Origin: Raffaelea ambrosiae
Taxonomy: Eukaryota; Ascomycota; Sordariomycetes; Ophiostomatales; Ophiostomataceae
Direction of reading: 5' to 3'
NCBI GenBank assembly: GCA_002778195.1
Contig: PCDI01000014.1
Location: forward strand, 361,884-425,883
Length of the DNA stretch: 64,000 bases
Shown: positions 20,993-31,444 of the stretch, piece after piece
Position numbering within the stretch: the stretch's first letter is position 1
Layout: every line of letters starts with the position of its first letter
Made by a program: the position numbers and the translations under genes
The notes under the pieces: generated by a model
Told to the model about the DNA's origin: nothing
The model's database searches: none
The model's input: the letters and a program-made list of their open reading frames with translations, nothing else

Positions 20993-21558
20993 TTGCGGGT
21001 CGAGATCGGAGTTGAGGTTAGTGTTGTTGCCACATTATGCTCGAGTTGTTGTTTTACTTCATACCCCATTTTGTTCGGCAGCTGTCTGAAGTTGGCAGTG
21101 TCTTAGCTGTATAGAAGTATATATGATATTGCCATTACGTTGTCCATTCATCGTCTAAAACTTGTGCAGGAACTGCCTTGCTTCCCGAGACTTGGAACAC
21201 CGGCTTGCCAAAACGTAGCACCTTTTTTCGTTTATAAGTCTGGCAGGTGTAATATGTGCGATACGAATGGTAAGAGAAAAAAGGAAAGTAATATAAGAGA
21301 GAAGAGAAGGAGAATAGAAACTGGCGACAACAACACGGGCTGAAGAAAAGAAAACAAAAAGACACAAATAAGAAAAGAAAAGTGTCTCGCTATTAACCCT
21401 GTCTACAACATGAATCGAGCCAAAATAAAAACAAAACAAATTGTGATCCTCTTCCAATGCAGAGACAAGACCTAAATCACCCCCAATGACGCCCCTACAA
21501 CAAAAATGTTCTACCCGTTGATCTAATGTCCCATTCCTTGTGCCTCCTCGTCACTTCT
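20993..21558. other. Tail-to-tail intergenic region
   Basis: Space between two convergent genes, so it holds both 3' untranslated regions. The stretch 21265-21440 is A-rich on the plus strand. No gene is seen. Confidence 0.5.
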
Positions 21559-24500
21559 TTATGCCTGCACGCCCAGAATACGACTGCCCAGCGCCTTGTT
21601 GCTCAGTCCGCCCTTGCCGTCTGGGCTCAAAATCATCGACTGCTGCATCGGGTCCACATCGTCGCCCACAAACGTCCAGCTCTCCTCGGGCACCTCCTCG
21701 TCCTCATACAAGTCTGCGCCCGCAGCCGTGCCGTCCTCGCCACTGCTTCCGGTACCGCCAATCCGCGCCGCATTGTTCTTGCTCGCCTTGGCCTTGACCA
21801 GGGACTTGGCGTACTCCATATCGCGGTAGATGCATTGGATAGCCGTGGCCACGCCCGTCTCTTGGCGGATCTGCTCGCCCAGCACCCTCGCCTTCTTGAT
21901 CATGCGCTCTGAGTTGGTCGCCTCCCACAACGCGCGGCCAAAGCTGTAGGCGCCCCACTTCTTGAGGCAGATGCCCACCCCCAGATCCTCCACGCGCCCG
22001 CCAAAGAAGAACTGGTCGCCAAAGAACGGCCGGATGATTGTCGGAATGCCCGCGCGCAGCGAGGCACCCGTCGTGCCGGAGCCGCCGTGGTGTGCGGCCG
22101 CATCAATCTGCGCAAACAACCAGTCGTGGGGCGCCGACTTGATCTGGAAGATCTCGGGAGGCAGCGGCACTTCCACCTTGGAAGCATCGTGCGCTGCTGT
22201 TTCTGCTGTGACGGTGCTTGGCTTGCTGAGGTCTGTGCCGGAGCCGTCCGCGGCCTCCTTCTTCTTGTCTGTGGCTGTCACAATACGGTCGGACCAGCCC
22301 TTCGACAGGATGCACCGCACATCGGCCTTGAGGACAGCGTCAATGACCTCTTGCGTCATCTTGGCCGGGTCGGGCACCAGGATCGAGCCAAACCCAACGT
22401 ACACCAGCTTTTTCTTATCGGCACGCGCCTTGGCAATAAAATCAGAGAGGTCTTGCGGCGGTGTCCAAACTGGTTTCGCGGGTGCTGCTGCTTCCGTGCT
22501 GTCGTCTTCCGTACTGTCCTTAGATCCGACGCTGTCCTCCAGCTTCTTCGTCGACTTTTTGCCGTCTTCGACGGCGCTCTTCTTTGTTGTCGTTCCTTCG
22601 TCCAGGAACCAGTAGCCCGTCACCCGGATCCAGTCGCTGTAGTCAAGCGGCGGTGGCACGACGGACGGGCTAAAGTTGTACAGGAAGGGCACCTTGTTCG
22701 GTTGCATTTTTTCCAGCGTCGTGTTGGGCAGGCCCAGCGTCTTGTTGCGCCACCGGTTGATCTGCGACGCCGTGGCCTTCCAAAAGACATTGTCGAACAT
22801 GACGTATGTAATGTAGTTGTACGCGCCGCCCATCTTGTGTTCGGGCATGATGAACGCGTGCGGGTACGCTCGTGTGCGCGTCCACGGCATGGTGAAGGCG
22901 CGGAAGTACGGGATCTGCAGCTTCTCGGCAATGTGGATGCCGGCCATGGCGCTGGGCGACTCGATCAGCAGGTCCGAGTCCTGGCACGCCGTCCACGCCG
23001 ACGACAGCAGCTCGTCCAGCCAGCTGCGCATCTTGGAGTTGGCCTCGCGCAAGAACTGCAGCGTGAAAGTGCCGTTTTCGATGCAAATCCGCATCAGCTC
23101 GCCGGGGTCGCCCTCAACACGGCCGTAGTCCAGACCGTGGCTGCGGATCCAGCCTTCGAACTCGGGATGGGTGGCAATCTTGACGCGGTGGCCCTCGGCC
23201 AAAAGGCCCTTGCCAAGTGCAATGTACGGCTGCACGTCGCCTCGCGAGCCAATAGTCAGGCAAGTGACGCGCAACGGTTCGGTTGGCTTAAAGTTGAGGA
23301 AGGACGCCTTCGGGTCGTCGAAGAGAATCGTCGGTGACTCGGTCATCATGGCGGAATGGCGCAGGATCTTGTGCTGGAATGCCGCGGCACTGGCGGCAAC
23401 CTCGCTGTGCGCAGCGGCCGCTATGGCCTTGGCATCGGGATGGGGGTCAGGCTGGTCGTCTTGGCGGCCTGCGGCTTCTTCGCGGGCTTCCTGGAGCGCA
23501 TCGCGTTCGGCCAGAGCGGTCTCAGCGCCGGCCTTCTCGTCCTCGTTCAGGATGCCGGATTCCCTCATGAAACGCGCAGATTCCAGGCCTTTGATCAGGG
23601 TGACAGCGCAGTCGTCGCGCATTTCGGCCTGTCCGAATTCAAAGAACAGCTCTTCGTGGCCCCGGATGACCACGACCAAGCCGGAAAAGCCGAACCGGAA
23701 ACCCTTCTCCTTAGTGCTGTTCTCGATGTCGCGGAGCGGCAGGATCAGCTTGGTGCGCGTACCGGGGAGCAGACTGCGGAAGCAGAATGAGCGGTTGCTG
23801 ATGTAGATCTTTCCGTACAGTGGCAAGACCCGCATGAGGTAGCCAAAGTACGTGGCCTGCAGTTTCTCGGAGCTCGCCAGAGCAAAATGGGCCTGGAATC
23901 GCTCGTTGGAGACGGCCACATCGGGACCGGTAGCGCGGATGCCGTCGTCGAGATCCTCGTCCATGCGGAGACCTGTTGGGGGCTCGTCGTAGTGGCGATG
24001 GCCGCCCTTCCACATACCGGACACCTTCTCAACGTATCCCATAGACTCGGTGGCCAACAGAGAGCTCATTTTCCGGGACTGGCGGTTCAGCCAGCCAGCA
24101 TAGACGCCAGCGCGCTGCAGCGGGTACGAGCCGTACTTGGCGATGTTCTGCAGGCTGGCCGTGGAGGGTGCGCCGGTCTGGGCTTGCGAGTCCATGGAGT
24201 CACGCTGGACAGAGCCCGAGCCCGAGTCCGCCAATTGTCCTGTCGTAGCAGCAAGCGTGGCCCCCTTGGGGGGAAGCGTGGAGGAGCGTCTGGGGCTGTC
24301 GGCGCGCTGCGCAATGTCATCGCGGCGACGGCGACTCGCCGAGTTGGAGCGGCGGACCACGGTGGGACTGTGGAAGACCTCGCTGCCGTGCAGGATCTGG
24401 CTGCCCGATGAAGGGATGTCGCTCGCGGAAGCCACCAGTCCGGAAAAGCTGGCCTGGCTCGGGTCTTCCATGGATGACTGGACAAAGGAGTCGGTGGAGT

Positions 24501-27046
24501 CCTGTTTTTCTGACGGCTGCTGATGTGTGCTCACGCGGCGACGGTCGACACTGGCGGAGCGGCTGCCGTGCTCGCTGAAGCTGCGCTTGAGCGGCCGCTC
24601 GAGCTTGTTGACGTCGAAGCTGCGACGAGACGGGCTGAAGGAAGCCCGCAGGCCGTCGAAGCTGCTGCGGGGGAACTCGCCGCTGGCGCGCGGGCTGTTG
24701 GCGCCGCCGGGGGACACGGGGGACAGCGTGGCACGCACGGCGCTGTTCAGCTTGCCCAGCTTGAGAAGTTTGCTGTCGGAAGCGGCGGCGGGGCCGGGGA
24801 CGATGCGGGGCGGTGTGGCCGACGGCGACGCGGCGACGGCCTGCTCGCCAAACATGTTGGACGAGTCCTGGGACTCCCTGTCGTCGGCCTGGGACTTGCG
24901 GGACATGAAGGCCCTGCTGGGGGTGGTCTGCTGCTCGTTGTCGTCGATGAGGATGCGGAGGACGCGGACAGCCTCTTTTCCGTAGTCGAAGAAGGAGAAG
25001 AAGTACTCATCGATGGCGTAGGTCTCGTCGTTATCGATGACGCGGATTTTGCAGGTGTCGGCGAACTCGACGACGGTCTGGGTCTCCTCGATGTCGATGA
25101 CGTTGTCGATGGGCAGGGAGATCTTGACGCTGTCGCCCTCGTTGTGGGAGCGGAAGATGACGCGCTGCAGGCTCTTGACCCATTCCTTGGCGCTGGGAGC
25201 GCTGTCGGCGCGGAAGTAGTAGGTGCGCTGGTGGGTGACGACCTGGAAGTGGACGCCCTCCTTGTCCTTGTCGGTGACGGTGGCGGAGATGCCGTAGCGG
25301 AGGTCGATCTGGCCGTGGGGGAAGTAGAGGTTGGACGGGTCGCGGTAGTAGGCGAGGACGTCGCCTTTGAGGCGGAACCAGAAGCGGTTGTACTTTGGGT
25401 TTCGCTTGCCCGACTTGGCCAGGTAGCCCGACTTGGCGACCTCGTTCTAGGGGTGTTAGCAAGGGTCTCGGTGTTGACGGGCGAAGCGAGGACGAGAAGG
25501 GTGAGAAATTGGAATCGAGCGAAGCGAGAACAAAAAAGAGAAGTAGGGGAATCGAGCGAAGCGAGGACAAAAAAAAACTTACGGCTTTCTTGGGCAGGTA
25601 CGCGTAGAAGCAGATGTGATGGGCAGTGATGTACATGTAGCCCTGCAGAAGCACGCTCTGGAGCAGCCAGCAGGGGTACTCGTCAATGACCTCTTCGGGC
25701 TTCGCAAAGTCAAAGATCTCCATCAGACGGCGCGCCAGCGCCGAGGGTCCGCCGGCGTCGTCGTCGTCGTCGAGGTCGTCGTCATCGAGATCGTCACCGC
25801 CGGTCTTGTCGCGCTTCTTGTCGCCGGACCGGAGCTCGAGGTCGAAGCTGGGACGGGCAGCCAGCTCGGCCTTGGCTTCCAGCATGCGGCTCATGACGGG
25901 GGCGATGCTGCGGGCACTGTCGCTGCGGTTGCGGTTGACACGGGTGACCTGGATGGCCGGGCCGGCGTGGGAGGGTCCGGCGTCGACACCGACATCCTGC
26001 GACGGCGGCGTCTGGGACGTGCGGCTGGTGCCGCTGGTGTCGTCTTCGTCTTCGTTGCCCTCCTCGTCGATGCGGTCGCCGGCCGCCTTTTTGGACGAGG
26101 ACGTCGACAGCGACGACTTGTGGCGGCTGCTCTTGCTGGACAGCCTGGTCTTGAGCGACGGCAGCGAGCGCAGCAGGCCCTTCTCCGACCGGCGGCCGCT
26201 GCTGCGTCGGTCGCCGCTCTTGGACACGCCAGAGGTCGTGCCAGCCGCCGGCGACAAGGACGGCTTCGAGAAGATGGTCGACTGGGACAGGTCCTTGGGC
26301 CACTTCATGCTGCGCTTCTTGTCGGCCTTGCTCGCTGCGGGCGGCAGCATGGCCGACGCGGCAGCCTTCCGGGCCTTGCCCGCCTTGGCATGCCTCGCGT
26401 CCTCGCCGTCGCCATCCTCTTCGGCTTCTGCGGCATCCTCGTCGTCGTCGTCATCGCTGGACTGGCCCTCGAAGCGGTTGTTGAAGTTGACCGTCGACCC
26501 GGCGGCGGCGATGAGCCCGAAAATGCTCTGGTTCAGGTTCATGTACACGCCCTGGGACTGGCTGTTGGGCCGCAGGACCTCCTCGTCGTCGGTGGCGAGC
26601 CCGTGTTCTTTTAACCGCTCGGGGAACTCCATGCTCTGCCGGGGTGCGCGCCGCTTCTGCAGCCTCTTGGTCAAGGACCGTCGGCCAGCGTCGTCGTCGG
26701 AGTGTCGGACTGCGGAGGGCACGGCAGCGGCGGCGTGCCAGAGGGGGTTGCTGTGTCGGCTGGTTCGGTGGGAAGGGGACGAGGTAGTCGGGGGCGCTGC
26801 CAGCGGAGAGGATGCCGTCGGCGTCGATTTGGCAGTGGTCAGGCTGGCAGGAGTGGGAGGAGGAGGAGGGGGAGGGCGCGAGGTGGAAGCTGCAGGAGCA
26901 ACAGCACGGGCGTTGCCTGGTGTGCCTGAGCTCAAGCCTGGGCCCGCGGTTGTTGCCGGGTCTGCAGTGGCTGCCGGCGCTTTGGCTCTGCCTGGCGGCT
27001 CTGCAGGCGGCGATTTGGCCGTGGCCAGCGCCTTTGGTGGTGCCAT
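21559..27046 (-). CDS. ATG26: Sterol 3-beta-glucosyltransferase (UGT80/ATG26 type)
   Basis: Two exons, 25583-27046 and 21559-25446 (intron 25447-25582, phase 0), encode 1,783 residues. Order: a long disordered Pro/Ala/Ser and acidic N terminus (1-430); a first GRAM domain interrupted by the intron (about 435-490); a PH domain (about 492-590, NRFWFRL and YYFRADSAPSAKEWVKSLQ); a Ser-rich linker; a second GRAM domain (about 1010-1125); then the GT28/GT1-type domain with LTIGSRGDVQPYIALG at about 1218 and the nucleotide-sugar site HHGGSGTTGASLRAG at about 1605. It transfers glucose from UDP-glucose to membrane sterols such as ergosterol; GRAM-PH recruit it to phosphoinositide membranes, and orthologues act in pexophagy in some fungi. 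It is longer than the roughly 1,200-1,500 residues usual for the family because of its N-terminal and linker disorder. Start ATG 27046 is the first in frame. Confidence 0.95.
25470..25575 (-). repeat. Three repeat copies inside the ATG26 intron
   Basis: Three imperfect copies of a CCTCGCTTCGC core (minus strand), each flanked by a T-rich tract and, in two cases, by GATTCC, fill most of the 136-nt intron. This looks like local tandem duplication within an intron. Confidence 0.7.
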
Positions 27047-27110
27047 GACGGCGCTGCTGGCTTCTGTGGGCTGTGGTTGGCTCGCCGTCTATTATTTTTT
27101 GGGCAGGGTT

Positions 27111-27170
27111 GCAGTCAGTCGCTGTCAGTCGCTGTCAGTCGCTGTCAGTCGCTGTCCGTCACGGTCAGTC
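27111..27170. repeat. Tandem decamer array just upstream of ATG26
   Basis: Six head-to-tail 10-bp units with consensus GCTGTCAGTC; the middle three are identical, and the outer three each differ by one to three bases. The array starts about 65 bp upstream of the ATG26 start codon, in the core promoter or 5' leader. Confidence 0.9.
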
Positions 27171-27474
27171 GCGGCAGGTGTGTGAGTGGTGGGGTGGGCA
27201 GACGGGCTGCAGATGCGACGACCTGAATGGCAAGCCGGGCGGATCAGTCGCCCAGTGTCTCGTTGGTGGTCTGCACGAGACAGGCTGCTGTGTGGGCAGC
27301 AGACCGGGAAAAAAAAAAAAAAGATGGACGGACTGCTGAGGCAGGGAGGCTGCGATGGAGGGTGGGCAAGCTGACTGGCACGCTGTGATTCGTGGGGCGA
27401 GAGTCGCAGGGGCAGAGGGGACCCGCTAGGCGAAGCCAAGGATGATGAGCCTGGCAGGCCAAGATGGACAAAGA

Positions 27475-27580
27475 TGGCAGGCAGATGCAGGCAGATGCAG
27501 GCAGGTTTAGGCAGGCAGGCAGGCAGATGCAGATAGCAGATGCAGGCAGCAGATGCAGGCAACGGATGCAGGCAGTCAGC
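27475..27580. repeat. GCAGGCAGAT-type degenerate tandem repeat
   Basis: About 105 bp built from GCAG, GGCA and GCAGAT blocks in irregular tandem order, about 430 bp upstream of ATG26. It has a minisatellite character; unit length varies between 4 and 11 bp. Confidence 0.8.
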
Positions 27581-29312
27581 TGAACAGGCTGCAGCTGCGG
27601 TGGAGAAGGGTCAGTCACAGGCCAGAGGAGCACGCCGTAAGCAATATTAGGGGCTGCTATGGATGGCGGGCATCGGGCTGGTCGGGGGCTCTGTTCGTGT
27701 CGTCCGTGTTGTCGTCGGTTTCTGTCGTCGCCATCGACGTCCTTTATTGTCTGTCCTTGCGCTTGCTGCTCAAAGCCCTTGCTTGGCGTCTGTGCTGACG
27801 TCAATTGTCGGGACGCGAGGGCAGGGCGTTACGGCGCTTCGAAGAGTTGGATGCGCACTGTCAGAGCAGGCCGGCCAGTCAGGGGGGCTTGGTGGGTTTG
27901 TTGGCCGCTGGCCAATGGGCAAGGTCGGTGCTAGCGTATGAGACCGAGCGCCGAGAATAGCAGCGATCCGGGATTTGGTGACAGGAGGGAGAAAGAACAA
28001 GACAGAGAAACGCGATGGAGAAGAGGCAGCAGGAGAAGGACTAACTATGTATGCCGGGGGCGGGTGGTTTCGATTCTAGGCGAAGGCAGGCGTGCGCACA
28101 GAAATGAAGGGGAAAAATTGGAAAAAAAAAAAAATAGAAGAAAAATAGAAGAAAAACAGATGAAAACACGGACAAAAACACAACCAGTGACGTTCGGGGA
28201 TCGGAACACACCCGCAGTCCGTTTCAAGCCATCGCTGACAGGCCCAGCTGTTGGCCGGATGCAGAAGCTGGAGGAGAAAATGGCGGAGTCGCAGAAGTGA
28301 CAGAGTTTCGCGATGTCGGTCTTGCGTGCGGATTGGTCGGGGAATGGATTTCACAATGGTGTCGATTGTAGCATGTCCCTGATTTTGCCCTTTTCTTATC
28401 TCTTTTCACGGCACAATCTGGTCTTTTCACATGACCGCTCTCGATCCTGGGAAGGTGCGATGGCCATTGTCCCTGTGCTCCTTCCCTGGACAGGCCAAAG
28501 ACAGGGGCAAAATGTCGCATAGCGCCGCATAGGATCGCGCGAACACCACACGACGCTAGTGCCCAACCCGCTGATCGATAAGCCCGCTCGCCCATAATGG
28601 AGCCGACCACGCCTAGACCTCCACAGATCTTTCGGTGCCACGCCTCTCGAGATGCCAAGGTTGTGCAGTGAACCCATTTGCATCGATTGGCAAGACGATC
28701 CAACGGGTCTTCGGAAAGGACGAGAACAGCTTTGCAATGTAGGTATGATCGTATTTCTACTTTTGCTTTCTATTTTGTTTTTCGCTCAACGCAAATAATT
28801 TAATATCATTTTTTGTTGTTTCCTTGGTAATGATTGAATGCTTGATACACAAATTCCAGTTTGCAGATCGCAGCTGATGGAAATAGTCCGCATCTAGTGT
28901 CCTGCAATGATGTGAATACCATGGACATGTCATTCGTGAGGGCCTTTGACACTATGCTATTTGGGCCACTGCCTGCAGGAGACCGTTCAACCGAAAGGCA
29001 TAAACATCTACATAGCTCCTGCTCCCAAGCCGAGCACGAGATAATGAAACGTCGCCTGGTGGACAATTGCATTCGAAATCGGATACGAAAATGCGTAGTG
29101 ATACATAACACACAAAAAAAAAAACAAAAAAAAAAAACCCAAAGCAAGCATAGACAGAACTGCCGGCACTTGTCCAGGCATGATGGGGGTATGCCTGCCA
29201 TCCAAAATCCAAAATCCAAAATCCCAACCGACATGCAATACAAACACCGTCCTAGCAAACTCTTACACCAACCAACCAGATGGTACCCTTTTTTACGACC
29301 CTTCCTCCACTC

Positions 29313-30988
29313 TTACATCCACAGCGTCAGCTTCCCGCTCGCGTTCCCACCCGCCACCCAGTTCACGCTCGGATGGAAGTGCGCCACCGCCGGCACCGCC
29401 GTGATCCCATCGCCGTCCAGCTGCGCCAGCTGCTCCCCGTTCGCCGCGTAGATGTCCACGAACCGGTTCATGTTGCCCACCGCAAACCGGTGCACGCCGC
29501 TCCCGCCCGCCGGCCGCCGCTGCCACTGCGGCTTCAGGATTGTCACCCAGCGGCCCGTCTGGTTGTTGTGGGGGATCTTGATCGTCGGCTCGAGCTGCTG
29601 CTCAGTGAGGCTCGACGACGTCGTCTTCCAGCTGCCGGCTGCCGACCAGTCGTAGATCTTGATGGTGTCGTCGTACGACGTGGTGGCGACCTGGCCGCCG
29701 GGGCCCCAGGCGGCGTGCGAGACGGACAGCCGCGACGCGTGTTCGCCGAGGAAGGTCGGCTTGGTGACGGCGCCGTAGTCTTCGGTCTCGGTGCGCACCA
29801 TCTTGCGCAGGTCCCAGACCTTGATGGTGCGGTCGAGGCTGGCCGTGACGACGAGATGGGGCTGGCGCGGGCTGAGGGAAAAGCCGCCGATCTTGTGGCC
29901 GCCGTGGAGGCCGGGCCAGCGGTCGTCCGCCCGGGACGCGGAGGGCTTGGTGCGGAGGTCGTGCCGGCCGAGCGTGCCCTGGAGCGTCGAGAAGAAGACG
30001 AGGTTGTGGTTGTCCGAGGCAAAGTCCATGCAGGAGATGGCGGCGTCGGCGTCGGCGTCGTCGGGCGCGTAGACCTCGACCGACTTTTGCTTCTGAATGT
30101 CCAGCTTGCGAATGGTCGTGTCGTACGAGGACGTGTAGACCGAGTTGGGGTCGGTGTCGAGGACGGCAATGCTGGAGATCGTGCGGGCATGCGGCTTGAA
30201 GCCGATGATGACCGGCTCGGGCACGTCGGCATCCTCGTCGTCGTCGGCGTCTTCCTCCTTGACAGGGACATCGGGCTGCTGCGAAGCGTCAAAGATGCCC
30301 AAGCGGCCCTCCTTGTCGCCGGCAAAGATCAGAGGTTTGTCTTCGGTCGGGTGGAATGCCATGGCATAAACTCGATCTTTGGTGAGTTTGAGGTCTGCAC
30401 GCCAAAAGAGATATGATTAGTTCAGACGTCACACCAGTAGTCAATGCCTGTCGCCTGCTCACCTTTGACCTCAAACGCCTCGTACAGCTTCAGCCCATTG
30501 AGTTCCTTGCGCAGACTCTTGAGCTCGGCGTCGGTCGTTTCTTGGACGTCGTCTTCCGTAAAAGTGCGCACACCCGGCTGTGCGCCGACCTTGAGCGCGC
30601 CCAATCCCTCGAGACTCCCTTGCCACCACCGCCCGTCTACTTGGATGTCGCCCAGCTGCAGGTCGCCGCTGACGCGCAGTCGCTTCTCGCGCACAGTCGC
30701 CTGTGCCTCGGCAGCGTCGACTTCAGCCTTGCGCTTGAGGGTTTCGGGGTCCGCGTTGGAGCCAGCCACACGCGCGCTGCGGCGGGTGGGCATGGCCGTT
30801 TCTCGCTTGACTGGTTCGGATCGGAGTCGGGGCGTCGACCGTTTGGCCGGCGCGGCCTTTTTCTGTGCGGCGGCACCAAAGACCTTGGCGGACGTCTTGG
30901 AGATGGAGTTGAGGATCTCATTGTTGACTTTGGCGTTTTCGGCGCGACGGCGCTCAAAGGCCGTCAGGCCATCCGCAGAGGTTGCCAT
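29313..30988 (-). CDS. CMR1: WD40 protein Cmr1/WDR76 (damaged-DNA-associated)
   Basis: Exons 30463-30988 and 29313-30394 (68-nt intron, phase 1) give 535 residues. The basic N-terminal third (about 1-170) has FERRRAENAKVNNEIL, the conserved opening of the Cmr1/WDR76 family, and then Arg/Lys-rich segments. A WD40 propeller follows from about 190, with visible blades such as SSYDTTIRKLDI, TASLDRTIKVWDLRK and TTSYDDTIKIYDW, and ends in GKLTLW. Yeast Cmr1 binds UV-damaged DNA and chromatin and gathers in the intranuclear quality-control compartment; WDR76 is a substrate adaptor of a CUL4-type ligase in animals. An acidic Asp/Glu loop (about residues 220-235) is inserted between early blades. The frame upstream of 30988 stays open, but this ATG starts at the family-typical N terminus. 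Confidence 0.9.
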
Positions 30989-31444
30989 TGACGAGGGGGG
31001 GGACGGGGGGGACAGAAAATAGGAGAAAGATAGAAGCGGAAGGGAGATGGAGAGACACAGTTGGTTATACAAACTGGTCAGACAGTGTTGCTGGCCATAC
31101 AAAGAATGGGGGGGGGTTGCACCATTTGTCGCGATCTGGATAGGCAGGAACCTACCAACGGTGGGAAATGGAAAAGCGCGTCGCAGCCAAAACGCTCCAG
31201 GCAGGTGTTCCGGTGATCTCGCGTTAAGTGGGTGGGTACGCGGTGGTCTGTGCGCCATTGCATTTGGTCTCCTGAAAAAAGGTTAGCGCAAAATGGAAAT
31301 TTACCAGAAAGATTTTTTGAGAGCTTTGCAGAGCTTTAGGAAGGAAAAGGCCCAAAAAAAAATTTTAAATTAAAAAGAAGACTCTGAAGACTGAAGACTG
31401 AAGACTGTCTCAAAGCACAGCGTCAGTGGCTGTTCCCGTCCAAC
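30989..31444. promoter_or_regulatory. Shared divergent promoter of the Cmr1 and Mtf2-like genes
   Basis: 456 bp separate the two start codons. The region contains C-rich/G-rich runs near 30993-31010 and 31108-31117, an A/T-rich block (31350-31378) and a fourfold CTGAAGA-like repeat (31381-31408) close to the Mtf2-like start. No defined element could be named. Confidence 0.5.

Larger units (their letters stand above)
27047..29312. other. 2.3-kb repeat-rich spacer upstream of ATG26
   Basis: Lies between the ATG26 start and the 3' end of the Cmr1 gene. It holds the ATG26 promoter, two short-unit tandem repeats listed separately, an A tract (27307-27321), A-rich stretches near 28119-28170 and 29110-29140, and a small CCAAAAT array near 29202-29222. 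No coding frame with family similarity is seen on either strand. Confidence 0.5.

Noticed and set aside
27111..27580. Repeats upstream of ATG26 as a CRISPR-like array
   Set aside because: Units are direct tandem without spacers, and the host is a eukaryote.
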